This document shows positions 17,475 to 26,391 of a stretch of 64,000 bases of DNA, in pieces. Within the stretch, counting starts at the first letter, position 1, and each line of letters begins with the position of its first letter. The notes beneath the pieces were generated by a model. The model ran no database searches, was not told the origin of the DNA, and was given only the letters and a program-made list of their open reading frames with translations. The position numbers and the translations under genes are program-made. The DNA comes from Candidatus Methanohalarchaeum thermophilum. Lineage in GTDB: Archaea > Halobacteriota > Methanonatronarchaeia > Methanonatronarchaeales > Methanonatronarchaeaceae. The stretch covers positions 1 to 64,000 of the forward strand of contig MSDW01000001.1 in NCBI GenBank assembly GCA_001914405.1, read 5' to 3'.

Positions 17475-17940
17475 GGTGAAGTGACCCCTACCTAAATCAA
17501 ATGATTTAGGAAGAGAGGCTTCCCTGTGACCTTATCCTCGAAAGGGAGTTTGTTTTCCACGGTGCTTATCTCATATACACCGTCAACAGGGAACTTGCGC
17601 TTTGAGGAAGGGTGGATTAGGACACAAAGCCCATATATTAGCTACACAATGGCTCCTCTTATTCTCTCCGGTTGCTCCACACAACCACTACACCCTACTC
17701 CCGAAGTTTCGGGCTTACCCATCTACCTTACTACTTACCTAATACACCTATTCGATGTAGAGTCCGAGGCTTTAGCCATTACCTCAAGGGCATGGGATTG
17801 CTTTTTGTTCAAGGCAGACAAACCAACCAACTGCCAGTTACTCTTAATTAGTCTCAAAAACACTTAAAACATCTGTAATTGATTCATCACCCACCTAAAT
17901 TAAAAATTTAGGAAGGTGTCTTCTCAACTAATTAGATAAA
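17475..17940 (-). mobile_element. Non-autonomous IS200/IS605-like element (copy A), inserted at the start of hepT
   Basis: The right end (GAAGTGACCCCTACC with inner palindrome, 17475-17530) and left end (17884-17940, TTCTCAACTAATTAGATAAA) are the ends of the tnpB element at 21608-23123. The core (about 17535-17850) has no intact tnpB but is strongly similar to copies B (40017-40488) and C (55907-56325). It also contains a short reading frame like a TnpB C-terminal tail before the right end. The plus-strand 113-codon frame through it is an accident of the core. Element orientation is minus. Confidence 0.75.
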
Positions 17941-18252
17941 AACTTATTAAAACACATCAAAGAAGGTGTTGAAAGAATAGAAAAATATAGCAATGATTTA
18001 TCTAAACAAGAATTTATGAAAAACGAGTTGGTTCAAGATGCAGTTATTCGTCAATTAGAAATTATTGGAGAAGCTTCAAAGAAATTATCAGATGATTTTC
18101 GATCAAAAGATGAAGAAATCGAATGGAGGGATATAGCTGGGATGAGGGATAAATTAATTCATGGATATTTTGGTGTTGATTTAGAGATTGTTTGGGAAAC
18201 CATAAACAATGAGTTGCCAAAGTTAAAAAAAGAAGTCCAAGAGAAAATCTAG
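17941..18252 (+). pseudogene. hepT: HepT-type HEPN toxin, N-terminus separated by an insertion
   Basis: From 17941 the frame encodes NLLKHIKEGVERIEKYS and onward into a HEPN domain with the catalytic R-x4-H-x-Y motif in RDKLIHGYF. It lacks a start until ATG 18016, which lies inside the first helix. The proper start was probably the ATG at 17467, now cut off by element copy A, which sits between about codon 2 and the rest. Loss of the first helix makes activity from 18016 doubtful. The stop is TAG (18250-18252) with a TGA six codons later. Confidence 0.7.
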
Positions 18253-18381
18253 TTCAGTTATTTCTTCTCTTGAGATAAAAACCTGAAAATATTTATCTCG
18301 GGCCCTTTTTTACGGGTAAATTTGGTGTTCTAATCAATCTTTTGTTTCTTTTGGCTCAGGGAATGGTTTTTTGTTTTTAGA

Positions 18382-18454
18382 TGCCCCGACCGGGATTTGA
18401 ACCCGGGTCTATGGCTCCGCAGGCCATTAGGATAGTCCACTACCCTATCGGGAC
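18382..18454 (-). tRNA. tRNA-Arg (anticodon GCG)
   Basis: The acceptor stem GTCCCGA/TCGGGGC is closed (one U-G), the anticodon arm is ATGGC-CTGCGGA-GCCAT with GCG at 18420-18418, and the T arm is CCGGG-TTCAAAT-CCCGG. The discriminator is A. The D loop has G18G19 followed by A20, an arginine identity base. CCA is not encoded. No intron is needed. A partial copy of its 3' end lies at 16929. Confidence 0.9.
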
Positions 18455-18488
18455 AAAAAAAGTTAATGTAGAACTTGGCTTAGTGTTT

Positions 18489-18701
18489 TTATTTCTCTTT
18501 TTCTTTTTGTTTTATTTCTTTGTTTAGTTCTTCAGCTAGTTTGTTCCATTCTTTTTCTTCTATTTCCTCTGGTTTTTTGGCATCGCTTAAGAATATTGCG
18601 TTTAGTACTTCTTCTTCTACATTTTCTGGGTTTTTTACGATTCTTATTCCATTTTCAGTTTTATATACCTTGTTTTTTGTTTTTTTATTTTTTTCAGACA
18701 T
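18489..18701 (-). CDS. Small charged hypothetical protein downstream of leuB
   Basis: The 70-residue, Lys/Glu-rich soluble protein overlaps the end of the isopropylmalate-dehydrogenase-like gene by eight bases, which argues that it is translated with it. The middle ([36 protein letters not shown]) is predicted helical. I do not recognise a family. Confidence 0.6.
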   Translation of the reverse strand: MSEKNKKTKNKVYKTENGIRIVKNPENVEEEVLNAIFLSDAKKPEEIEEKEWNKLAEELNKEIKQKEKEK

Positions 18702-19812
18702 TTTTAACCCTCTCTGCTATTGCGTCTCCCATTTTGGTTGTTGAAGCGTTTCCGCCTAGGTCATATGTTTTTATTTTTCCTTCTTCTAGTACTTGTGATA
18801 TTGCTTTTACTATTCTTTTTTTGGCTTTTTGTTCTCCTAGGTGGTCTAGTAGTAGTGCTCCTGCCCATATTGTTGCTATTGGGTTTACTTTGTTTTCTCC
18901 AGCGTGTTTTGGAGCGCTTCCGTGGATAGGTTCAAACATGCTTGTTCCTTCTGGATTTATGTTTCCTCCTGGAGCTAGGCCTAGTCCACCTTGTATCATT
19001 GCTCCTAGGTCTGTTATTATGTCTCCGAACATGTTTGGTGTTACTATGGTCTGGTACCATTCTGGGTTCTTTACGAACCACATGGTTGCAGCATCTACAT
19101 AGTTGAATTCGTGTTCGATCTCTGGGTATTCTTCTGATATTTCCTCTATTTTTTGTCTCCAGAAACCGTAGATATCGGATAGTACATTTGCTTTGTCTAC
19201 TGCTGTAACTCTGTCGTCTTTTCTTTTTTGGGCGTGATCGAAGGCGTATTTTGTTACTCTTTTTGCTCCTTCTTCGGATATTACGCCTAATTGATATGCT
19301 ATTTCGTCTGAATCGCTTTCTATGTCTAAGTCAAATTTTAAGTTATAAAGTTTTCTTTCTATTTCTAGAGTGTTTTTAGTTTTTCCTTTTTTGGCTCTGC
19401 CGCCTACACCTACATAGAAGTCTTCTGTGTTTTCTCTGATTACAGTGAAGTCTATGTTTCCTGGTTCTCTTAGTGGGCATTCTACTCCTGGAAGTAATTT
19501 TACTGGTCTTAGATTGACATATTGATCGAAGTAGAATCTGAGTTTTAGTAGTATGCCTTTTTCTAGGACTCCTGGTTCTACTCTTGGGTCTCCTACGCTT
19601 CCCATATATATTGCATCGTATTGGGATAGTTCTTTTAGTGCTGATTCTGGTAGTGTTTCCCCTGTTTCTAGGTAGTGTTCTGCTCCATATGGATATTCCT
19701 TCCATTCTACATTGAAGTTTTCTGTAGCTGCTGCTGATTCTATGACTTTTTTTCCTTCGTTAATTATCTCGGGCCCGATTCCGTCTCCGGGTATTACGGG
19801 TATTTCATACAT
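18694..19812 (-). CDS. leuB: 3-isopropylmalate dehydrogenase family (LeuB or AksF)
   Basis: The 372-residue NAD-dependent beta-decarboxylating dehydrogenase starts [15 protein letters not shown], has the substrate segment [21 protein letters not shown], the Mg-binding region around [25 protein letters not shown], and the NAD motif [18 protein letters not shown]. It overlaps leuD by four-plus bases (ATGTATGA). In a methanogen the same fold serves leucine synthesis or the 2-oxosuberate route to coenzyme B (AksF); sequence by eye does not decide between them. Confidence 0.88.
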   Translation of the reverse strand: MYEIPVIPGDGIGPEIINEGKKVIESAAATENFNVEWKEYPYGAEHYLETGETLPESALKELSQYDAIYMGSVGDPRVEPGVLEKGILLKLRFYFDQYVNLRPVKLLPGVECPLREPGNIDFTVIRENTEDFYVGVGGRAKKGKTKNTLEIERKLYNLKFDLDIESDSDEIAYQLGVISEEGAKRVTKYAFDHAQKRKDDRVTAVDKANVLSDIYGFWRQKIEEISEEYPEIEHEFNYVDAATMWFVKNPEWYQTIVTPNMFGDIITDLGAMIQGGLGLAPGGNINPEGTSMFEPIHGSAPKHAGENKVNPIATIWAGALLLDHLGEQKAKKRIVKAISQVLEEGKIKTYDLGGNASTTKMGDAIAERVKNV

Positions 19813-20284
19813 CTAGGTATTCCTCCTTTACATAAGGTAATAAGCCATCTTTTTGTACTATCTCTTCTATGAATTCCGGTTTTTTTTCTATCTCAAAGGT
19901 TTTATCTTTTGTTTTATCTGTTATAGTATTTTTATTTATTTCTAATTCGTCTTCTTCTTCTATTTCATCTGTTTCTCCGCATTCGATTGCTAGAATCCCT
20001 AGGTTTATGGCATTTCGGTAGAATATTCTAGCAAAGCTTTTAGCTATTATTGCTTTTATTCCAGCTCCTTTAATTGCTAAGGGAGCATGTTCTCTGCTGC
20101 TTCCGCATCCAAAGTTTTCTCCTGCTACTATGTAATCTCCTTCTTCAACTTTATCTGCAAAATTTTCTCTTTCATTTTCGAATACATGTTCTGCTAGCTT
20201 TTCTGGTTTGTTCAATGTAAGGTATCTTCCAGGGATTATTGCATCCGTACTAACATCGTCTCCAAATTTCCACGCTTTGTTCAT
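19805..20284 (-). CDS. leuD: 3-isopropylmalate dehydratase / homoaconitase small subunit
   Basis: The 159-residue swivelling-domain subunit has [16 protein letters not shown] near the N-terminus and [18 protein letters not shown] near residue 58. The loop after the first strand, known to set specificity in archaeal enzymes, reads YLTL here, neither the YLRT of homoaconitase nor the YLVY-type of isopropylmalate isomerase, so the substrate stays open. It is the partner of the large subunit 40 nt upstream and overlaps the dehydrogenase gene downstream. Confidence 0.88.
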   Translation of the reverse strand: MNKAWKFGDDVSTDAIIPGRYLTLNKPEKLAEHVFENERENFADKVEEGDYIVAGENFGCGSSREHAPLAIKGAGIKAIIAKSFARIFYRNAINLGILAIECGETDEIEEEDELEINKNTITDKTKDKTFEIEKKPEFIEEIVQKDGLLPYVKEEYLDV

Positions 20285-20324
20285 AGATATTTTTCACCTC
20301 TTATTTCCTTAATTTTTCAATTCT

Positions 20325-21560
20325 CTATTTTTGGTTTTTTCTAGGATCCGTTATTTCTCCTTTTATCGCTGATTCTGCTGCCACCATGGGCGATGATAGA
20401 TAAACTCTTGCTTTTGGTGATCCCTCTCGTCCCTTGAAGTTCCTGTTCGATGTTGCGAGACCTACTTCTCCTTCTCCTAGGAGGCCAAAACTACTTCCCA
20501 TACAGGGACCGCAGCAGGGTGATTGAACTATTGCTCCTGCATCCATAAATTTCTCGATTATATCTTCTTCCATTAATTTTTTGTTTACCTTCCGTGATGC
20601 TGGGACTATTATAGTTCTGACTTCATTGGAAAATTTTCTTTCTCCTAGGATTTCTGCAGCTTTTTTTAGGTCTTGATATCTTCCATTGGTGCATGAACCG
20701 ATGAATACTTGGTCTAGTTCGGTTCCTTCTACCTCACTTATATCTTTTACATTGTCTACTTCATGTGGAGCTGCTATCTTGGGTTCTAGGTTGCTTACAT
20801 CGTAATGTTTTTCTTCGATGTAATCTGCCTCTTCATCTGGTTCGATCTCTCGGTTAGATCCTGTGTATTCCTTTGTTTTTTCATCGGTTGCTACTAACCC
20901 AGTTTTACCTCCCATCTCTATTGCCATATTACACAATGTGGCTCTTCCCGCAATCGACATTTTCTCAATAGTCGGCCCAGTAAATTCAAGTGCTTGGTAG
21001 AGAGCTCCTGATGCCCCGATTTCTCCTGCTAACATAAGTATTACATCTTTTGGACCAACATAATCTGGTAATTTACCTTCTAGGGTTACTTTTATTGTTT
21101 CTGGTACTTTGAACCATAGTTTTCCGGATGCAAAAGCTGCTCCCATATCCGTGGATCCAACTCCGGTTGCAAAAGCTCCTAGAGCCCCATAGGTACATGT
21201 ATGGGAGTCAGCTCCTATAACTAATTGACCTGGTTTTACATGATTTTCAAGCATTAGTTGATGGCATATTCCTTCTCCAACATCATAAAAAGTAGTATTT
21301 TGTTCTTTTGCAAATTTTCTTAGTTTTTTTTGGTTGTCAGCTGCTTGAATCGAGTCAGCTGGTGCCTGATGGTCTAGTGGTATAATTATCTTATCTGGAT
21401 CCCAGACTTCTTCTGCTATTTCATTGAATGCGTCAACGGCTAGAGGAGCCGTTATATCGTTGGCCATAGCTAGATCTATATCTGCAAAGGCGTAATCTCC
21501 TGCTTCTAGATCTTGATCACTAGCTCTCGACAATATCTTTTCAGCGATTGTTTTTGGCAT
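20325..21560 (-). CDS. leuC: 3-isopropylmalate dehydratase / homoaconitase large subunit
   Basis: The 411-residue aconitase-family subunit has the [4Fe-4S] cysteines in FIGSCTNGR and SPCCGPCMG, and the signature [23 protein letters not shown]. It is the first gene of the leuC-leuD-leuB-like operon with a small hypothetical gene at the end. The gene ends with TAG; reading through would add only seven residues before TAA. The ribosome site is unclear. It could be the coenzyme B pathway enzyme (AksD) instead of leucine LeuC. Confidence 0.9.
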   Translation of the reverse strand: MPKTIAEKILSRASDQDLEAGDYAFADIDLAMANDITAPLAVDAFNEIAEEVWDPDKIIIPLDHQAPADSIQAADNQKKLRKFAKEQNTTFYDVGEGICHQLMLENHVKPGQLVIGADSHTCTYGALGAFATGVGSTDMGAAFASGKLWFKVPETIKVTLEGKLPDYVGPKDVILMLAGEIGASGALYQALEFTGPTIEKMSIAGRATLCNMAIEMGGKTGLVATDEKTKEYTGSNREIEPDEEADYIEEKHYDVSNLEPKIAAPHEVDNVKDISEVEGTELDQVFIGSCTNGRYQDLKKAAEILGERKFSNEVRTIIVPASRKVNKKLMEEDIIEKFMDAGAIVQSPCCGPCMGSSFGLLGEGEVGLATSNRNFKGREGSPKARVYLSSPMVAAESAIKGEITDPRKNQK

Positions 21561-21607
21561 AACATTAAAAGATGGATTTTTTGGAAATTATTTCTTTTCC
21601 AAATAAA

Positions 21608-21760
21608 GTGAACTACCCCTACCTAACCTTCGGTGAGGAAGGGGCTTCCTGCGAGTCCTCCCAACTCCTAATTGGAGAAACTCTCATTTTATGTTCGGCT
21701 GTTTGTCGCAGAAAACCTTCCATAAAGGAAGATTGCTCGTCCACAGAGCGTTCTTGTGAT
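21608..21760 (-). ncRNA. Probable omega RNA (reRNA) region at the tnpB 3' end
   Basis: In TnpB elements the guide RNA spans the end of the tnpB gene and the right transposon end, with the guide taken from flanking DNA. The last about 100 nt of tnpB plus the right-end hairpins (GGAAGCCCCTTCCTCACCG and the ATGAGAGTTTCTCC-like palindrome) fit this. The 5' boundary cannot be fixed by eye. Confidence 0.4.
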
Positions 21761-22911
21761 AGGAAACGATACATTATATTGACAGCAGAATTCCTGTCTC
21801 TGTCAATCTCATTTCCACAATCACATTTATAAGTTCTTTCATGTAGTGGTATTTCTTGTTTCTTTCCACAAACACAGCATCTTTTGGTAGTGTTTGCTTC
21901 GTTGATTTCTATTACCTTCTTACCTACAAGTTTTGCCTTGTAGGTTAGAAATCTAACGAATCTACCAATCGTGCCTGTGTTTTGTAGACTCCTATTCAAG
22001 CCTTCTGCATACTTGTTGTTCTGTGCCATATCTTTAGTATTCAAGTCTCCAACTACTATCGTATTCGCTTTAGTATTCTCAACTATTTTCCTACTTGTCT
22101 TGTGTTGCCAATCCTTCATTTGATTGGCACACTTTCTTTTCATCTTCTTCAGTTTCTTGTTATACCTTTTCCACCTATTACTTCCTTTCTTACAGTGATC
22201 TCTTTTTGATTGAACCTCTTCTATCTTTGATTGCCAATACTTGTCTGGTCTTGGATTCTTGAACTCAACAAACTTCCCATCCATATTTACTCCTGTATGT
22301 TTTGTGATACCTAAATCAAACGCCTGATAAAGTCCATTATCTTTATACTCTGGTGTTTCTTCTTTATAGGTTACTGATATGTAGTATTCTCCTTTGAACT
22401 CATCCCTAAAGATTTCAACTTGTTTAACATTTTTATCTTCTAAATCAAACTTGCTTGGAATATCAAAAGATAGCTCTATTTTATCTGGGTGATTGTGAGA
22501 AAATTTTATTTCTCCATTTTTTATCTCAAACCCAGATTGGTTATAGCATAAAGTGGTGAGATAGTTACTACCTTTGAATCTCGGTGGATTTGCTTTCTCA
22601 TTTCCTTCCTTCCAAAGGGAGAAGAATGACTTGTAATTGGCGTCCAGCTTCTTTAGAGTCATTTGTAAAACTTTAGAATACACCCAGTTGTATCTTGGGT
22701 ATTCCTCTTTTAATTTGGGTAACTTATTTTGTTGTTCTGTGTATGTGATATAGTTTCTGTCTTCCTTTGGCTTATTTTTATTTTTCTTCCAATCTTCTAT
22801 TCTCTCTTTCAAAGAAAAGTTATAGAGTAATCTACATACCTCAGATAAAGAAGTGAGAACTTCTTCCTGTTCTTCTGTCGGCTCAATCTTTATTTTTTGG
22901 GTCAGTTGCAT
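21619..22911 (-). CDS. tnpB: TnpB RNA-guided nuclease (IS605 OrfB family)
   Basis: The 430-residue TnpB has an N-terminal helical/WED region (LTQKIKIEPTEEQ), RuvC-I Asp in AFDLGITKH (D199), RuvC-II region TIVVGDLNTKDM, a zinc finger with CCVCG and CDCG (about 345-365), and RuvC-III DRDRNSAVNI (D372). The usual RuvC-II Glu (VxEDL) is Gly288; a Glu in INEANTTK (E338) may replace it, as in TnpB groups with a shifted catalytic Glu. The gene ends in TAG close to the right end. Confidence 0.9.
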   Translation of the reverse strand: MQLTQKIKIEPTEEQEEVLTSLSEVCRLLYNFSLKERIEDWKKNKNKPKEDRNYITYTEQQNKLPKLKEEYPRYNWVYSKVLQMTLKKLDANYKSFFSLWKEGNEKANPPRFKGSNYLTTLCYNQSGFEIKNGEIKFSHNHPDKIELSFDIPSKFDLEDKNVKQVEIFRDEFKGEYYISVTYKEETPEYKDNGLYQAFDLGITKHTGVNMDGKFVEFKNPRPDKYWQSKIEEVQSKRDHCKKGSNRWKRYNKKLKKMKRKCANQMKDWQHKTSRKIVENTKANTIVVGDLNTKDMAQNNKYAEGLNRSLQNTGTIGRFVRFLTYKAKLVGKKVIEINEANTTKRCCVCGKKQEIPLHERTYKCDCGNEIDRDRNSAVNIMYRFLSQERSVDEQSSFMEGFLRQTAEHKMRVSPIRSWEDSQEAPSSPKVR

Positions 22912-23023
22912 TTTTCATTAGCCTATTTATTATTTCATCATAGGTTTCTCTTTTTGTTATCCTCAAATCCTTCAATCTCTTTCTCGTTTTTTTCTCTATC
23001 TGGATAGTCGTTGGTTCTTCCAT
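22883..23023 (-). CDS. Small RHH-like protein upstream of tnpB
   Basis: The 46-residue ORF (ATG 23023, stop TGA 22883) overlaps the tnpB start by 29 nt. The sequence MEEPTTIQIEKKTRKRLKDL, followed by TKRETYDEIINRLMK, is a one-strand, two-helix ribbon-helix-helix pattern like the antitoxin-type small proteins that often precede haloarchaeal and methanogen tnpB genes. It may repress the element. Confidence 0.7.
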   Translation of the reverse strand: MEEPTTIQIEKKTRKRLKDLRITKRETYDEIINRLMKNATDPKNKD

Positions 23024-23058
23024 ACATAAGTATTATATATCTACCTATTTATAACTAA

Positions 23059-23123
23059 TGGTGATTCATCCCTAACCTAAATCAGGGATTGAGGATAGGG
23101 ACTTCTCACCAGTAAAGTTAAAA
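23059..23123 (-). repeat. Left end of the tnpB element
   Basis: It contains an inner palindrome CCCTAACCTAAATCAGGGATT and an outer segment CTTCTCACC...GTTAAA. Copies of the same 60-75 bp design occur at 15866, 16010, 17884, 32304, 34217, 40017, 45617, 45931, 54131, 54225 and 55907. Confidence 0.7.
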
Positions 23124-23168
23124 CGAAAAGGAATATTACTTTTTAGATTTAATTTATTTGAGATAAGA

Positions 23169-24560
23169 ATGGAGCCGAGGAAGGTTTTTGAGAAGATACG
23201 AGACGAGGGCGAAAACATAACTAAAGAGGAGTTTAAGGAGTTAGTTGAGGACAAAGTCGATGAACTTGGTGGGTTATGTGATCACGAAACTGCATCTAAG
23301 TTAGTTGCTCATGATCTTGGTGTTAATCCGGAAGAGGAGTTAGTTGAAATCGGTGATATATCGGAGGACATGGAACGTGTTTCTTTTATTGGTAAGGTAG
23401 TTGAAACGGGTGATGTGAACTCTTTTGAGAGGGATGATGGCTCGGTTGGTAGAGTAGGCGATATTACTCTTGGAGATGAGTCCGGAGAGATTAGAGTTGT
23501 TTTTTGGGATGATAACGCTGATTTGATCAAGGTAGGAGAGATAGTGGAGGGGGATGTGCTTAAGGTTAAGAATGGAAATGTCCAAGAAGGTTATTCTGGG
23601 TTAGAGGTTAATGTAACCGGAGTTACTGATATAGATTTTAAAGAGGATGAAGAAATTGATTTCGAGAGAGAAACTATAGATGTAGGTGATTTGGAAGAGG
23701 AGATGGGTTCTGTACATGTTCGTGGTGAGGTACTTGATGTTGGTGAAAAGAAGGAGTTTGAGAGAGATGATGGTTCGATGGGAGCTGTGAGGTCTTTGAC
23801 GATTGGTGATGGAAGTGGTAGGATTGATGTTTCTCTTTGGGATGATCATGCTGAGATGGGACTTGAGGTGGGGGATCAGATTAAGATAGAGCATGGCTAC
23901 ACTAGAGAGAGATATGGTAATGTGGAGTTGAATGTTGGTTACCGGGGTAAGGTTAAAGAGAGTGATAGAGACGTTGTTTATCGGGAGAATTTTGCTGATC
24001 TTGGTGATTTAAGTGTAGGTGATCAGGTTGATGTGAGGGTCTTGGTCACTGGATGTGAGGATATTTATGTATTTGAGAGGGATGATGGATCCGAGGGAAA
24101 GGTAGCTAATTTGCATTTGAGGGATGAAACTGGTGAATGTAAGGCTGCTTTGTGGGGTGAGAAGGCGGGGTTGGTAGAGGATGTAGAGGTTGGAGATCGT
24201 TTAAAGATTACTGATGCTGAGGTTCGTTCAGGTAGAAGTGATGAACCTGAATTAAGTTTAGGATGGAAATCTGGTGTTAAAAAGATTAATAGTGGTAGGG
24301 AACTGGTTAAGGAAGATTTATGTAATATTGAGCCTGGTTTAGAGGTTGAGGTTGTTGGAACTATTGTTGATGATGGTATTTTGGATGATGGAACTGGGTG
24401 CGTTAAGATTGATTATGGCGATGTGCCTGGGGTTGGCGTGAGGATCCGGGTGAGTGGTGTTGTTCAGAAAAAGAATGGTAGGTCTGTTCTCGTGGCTGAT
24501 GAAGTTAGTGAGGTTGATGTTGATGAGGGGTTGGCTGATGAGGTTTTGGAGGAATTATAG
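23169..24560 (+). CDS. rpa: Replication protein A (ssDNA-binding, multiple OB folds)
   Basis: The 463-residue protein has an N-terminal helical stretch and three clear OB folds at about 60-150, 170-260 and 275-370. Each carries the repeated FERDDGS loop followed by a G-[DE]-x-[ST/SG]-G-x turn and a [FLA]-W-[DG] strand end; a weaker fourth OB follows. It covers single-stranded DNA in replication and repair. Codon use is strikingly G/T-rich and Gly/Asp/Glu/Val-heavy compared with A-rich neighbours. It ends in TAG; the next in-frame stop is a TGA about 29 codons on inside radA, so TAG must serve as stop here. Confidence 0.9.
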   Translation: MEPRKVFEKIRDEGENITKEEFKELVEDKVDELGGLCDHETASKLVAHDLGVNPEEELVEIGDISEDMERVSFIGKVVETGDVNSFERDDGSVGRVGDITLGDESGEIRVVFWDDNADLIKVGEIVEGDVLKVKNGNVQEGYSGLEVNVTGVTDIDFKEDEEIDFERETIDVGDLEEEMGSVHVRGEVLDVGEKKEFERDDGSMGAVRSLTIGDGSGRIDVSLWDDHAEMGLEVGDQIKIEHGYTRERYGNVELNVGYRGKVKESDRDVVYRENFADLGDLSVGDQVDVRVLVTGCEDIYVFERDDGSEGKVANLHLRDETGECKAALWGEKAGLVEDVEVGDRLKITDAEVRSGRSDEPELSLGWKSGVKKINSGRELVKEDLCNIEPGLEVEVVGTIVDDGILDDGTGCVKIDYGDVPGVGVRIRVSGVVQKKNGRSVLVADEVSEVDVDEGLADEVLEEL

Positions 24561-24562
24561 CT

Positions 24563-24602
24563 CCCTGCAGAATACTTTCACCGACCCCTGTGCAGGGTTT
24601 TT
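24563..24602 (+). terminator. Hairpin with T-run after rpa
   Basis: CCCTGCA at 24563-24569 pairs with TGCAGGG at 24591-24597, followed by five T. The stem begins two bases after the rpa stop codon and separates rpa from the radA promoter. Confidence 0.6.
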
Positions 24603-24636
24603 AACCGTAGCGATCTAATTAAGTGGTGGGATTTTC

Positions 24637-25611
24637 ATGGCTGAAGATAACGAAACCGAACTAGAAGATCTACCTGGAGTAGGTCCAGCTACGGCAGAAA
24701 AACTAGAAGACAGTGAATTTGACTCACTAGAAGCTATAGCAGTTGCAACTCCATCCGAACTAGCAGCAAGCACAGATATAGGAGACAAAAATGCATCCAA
24801 GATAATTAACGCAGCCAGAGAAGAAGCTGAAGTAGGTGGATTTGAAACCGGAAACAAATTACTGGAAAGAAGAAAAAATGTCAGCAAGATACCAACCGGA
24901 GGAGAAGAATTCGACGAACTATTAGACGGAGGAATTGAAACCCAGACTATAACAGAACTATACGGGGAGTACGGATCCGGTAAGACACAGATAGCTCACC
25001 AACTAGCTGTTAATGTTCAATTACCAGAAGAAGAAGGAGGACTAGATTCCTCTGCAATTTACATAGATACTGAAAACTCATTTAGGCCTGAAAGAATAAA
25101 ACAAATGGCTGAAGGAGTAGGGATAGATGAAGAAGAAGCCTTAGACAACATATTTGTTGCTAGAGCTTATAACTCGAACCACCAGATGCTATTAGTAGAA
25201 AAGGCACAAGAACTAGCAAAGGAACAGGAAGAAGAAGAAGAAGGAAAACAAGTTAAATTACTCGTAATAGATTCCTTAACCTCTCATTTTAGAGCAGAAT
25301 ATGTAGGCAGAGGAGCCTTAGCCGAAAGACAACAAAAATTAAATAAACACCTACATGAAGCTATCAAGTTCACTAATTTATTTAATGCCGCAGCATTAGT
25401 TACTAATCAAGTTCAAAGCAACCCTGATGCTTTCTTTGGTGATCCAACAAGACCAATTGGTGGCAACATCCTAGGCCACATGGCAACATTCCGCCTCTAC
25501 CTTAGAAAATCAAAGGGCGAAAAAAGAATAGCAAGATTAGTTGACTCACCATGTCTGCCAGAAGGAGAAGGAGTCTTCACAATCAACAAAGAAGGAATTA
25601 GAGACGCTTAA
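24637..25611 (+). CDS. radA: DNA repair and recombination protein RadA
   Basis: The 324-residue archaeal RecA/Rad51 recombinase has an N-terminal helix-hairpin-helix domain ([16 protein letters not shown], about 5-65), Walker [10 protein letters not shown] (about 109-117), Walker [12 protein letters not shown], and the L2 region [26 protein letters not shown]. An acidic QEEEEEGKQ insertion is present in the core. It forms filaments on single-stranded DNA and exchanges strands. No intein is present. Confidence 0.96.
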   Translation: MAEDNETELEDLPGVGPATAEKLEDSEFDSLEAIAVATPSELAASTDIGDKNASKIINAAREEAEVGGFETGNKLLERRKNVSKIPTGGEEFDELLDGGIETQTITELYGEYGSGKTQIAHQLAVNVQLPEEEGGLDSSAIYIDTENSFRPERIKQMAEGVGIDEEEALDNIFVARAYNSNHQMLLVEKAQELAKEQEEEEEGKQVKLLVIDSLTSHFRAEYVGRGALAERQQKLNKHLHEAIKFTNLFNAAALVTNQVQSNPDAFFGDPTRPIGGNILGHMATFRLYLRKSKGEKRIARLVDSPCLPEGEGVFTINKEGIRDA

Positions 25612-25734
25612 TCAATACAAAAACAAAATCTTTTATCTTAACTCAAAACCCCCTAAGACCTCTTCCTTTACGGAGAGGAAAGATATCACTTTGTGTGATC
25701 TAGATAAGTGGGCTATTTTTGTTTTAGAGATAAA

Positions 25735-26391
25735 ATGAAAGCTATTGCAGTTGACATAGATGGTACTTTAACGGACGAAGAGAGAAAGATTAATCTAGAT
25801 GCAGTTAGAGAGATCCGGAGGATCATGGACAAGGGAGTTAGAGTGGTTCTCGCAACGGGAAACATAACTTGTTTCGCTCGGTCAGTTTCCACTATGATCG
25901 GAACAAATGAACCAGTGGTTGCAGAAAACGGAGGAATAGTAGAGGTCAAAGATGGTGAAAAACATGTTCTAGGAGACAAAAGAGAATGTAATCGTGCATT
26001 TAGGTTTTTAAGAGAAGAAATAGAGATTAATAGGTTTAATGACGATAGAAAAACTGAAATAGCTCTTGGAAAAGAATTAGATATCGAAAAAGCAAGAAGA
26101 TTAATTAGTGACTTTGATGTCGAGTTAGTTGATACAGGATTTGCCGTGCACATTAAATGTAAGGATGTTAGTAAAGGAAAGGGATTGGTTAAGGCTGCTA
26201 GTTTAATGGATCTCGATGTTAGCGACTTTATTGCGGTAGGTGACTCAATGAATGACATTGAGTTGCTCAAAGTTGCTGGAGTGGGTGTAGCTGTAAATAA
26301 CTCTCCTAGTCAATTGAAAAAAGCTGCGGATCATGTATGTAGATCTGAGTTTGGAGAAGCTGTAATTGAGGCTATTGATTATTTTTTTTAA
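25735..26391 (+). CDS. pgp: Phosphoglycolate phosphatase, archaeal HAD (Cof-like) type
   Basis: The 218-residue HAD phosphatase has motif I DIDGTLTD at the N-terminus, motif II ATGN, and motif [13 protein letters not shown] and [11 protein letters not shown]. The length fits the archaeal phosphoglycolate phosphatase family, though related sugar phosphatases share these motifs. The frame extends to 25708, but the ATG at 25735 starts directly at the first beta strand ([11 protein letters not shown]) and follows AGAGATAAA. An AGACCTCTTCC...GGAGAGG hairpin lies upstream. Confidence 0.85.
   Translation: MKAIAVDIDGTLTDEERKINLDAVREIRRIMDKGVRVVLATGNITCFARSVSTMIGTNEPVVAENGGIVEVKDGEKHVLGDKRECNRAFRFLREEIEINRFNDDRKTEIALGKELDIEKARRLISDFDVELVDTGFAVHIKCKDVSKGKGLVKAASLMDLDVSDFIAVGDSMNDIELLKVAGVGVAVNNSPSQLKKAADHVCRSEFGEAVIEAIDYFF

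Larger units (their letters stand above)
21608..23123 (-). mobile_element. IS200/IS605-type element with tnpB and a small RHH gene, no tnpA
   Basis: The right end at 21608-21660 (ACTACCCCTACCTAACC, hairpin, GAGGAAGGGGCTTCC) and the left end at 23059-23123 (palindromic ATCCCTAACCTAAATCAGGGATTGAGG, then CTTCTCACCAGTAAAGTTAAA) bound tnpB plus a 46-codon gene. No Y1 transposase gene is present, so movement needs TnpA in trans. The TTAAC flanking the left end is a candidate target/TAM; other copies have TTATC. Confidence 0.8.

Noticed and set aside
17526-17867. A 113-codon plus-strand frame inside transposon copy A
   Set aside because: It is Ser/Thr/Pro-rich, is not preserved in copies B and C, and overlaps the conserved non-coding core.
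25640-25738. Extended N-terminus of the phosphoglycolate phosphatase from 25708
   Set aside because: The extra residues GYFCFRDK precede the universal first strand of the HAD fold and overlap a hairpin; ATG 25735 fits the family.
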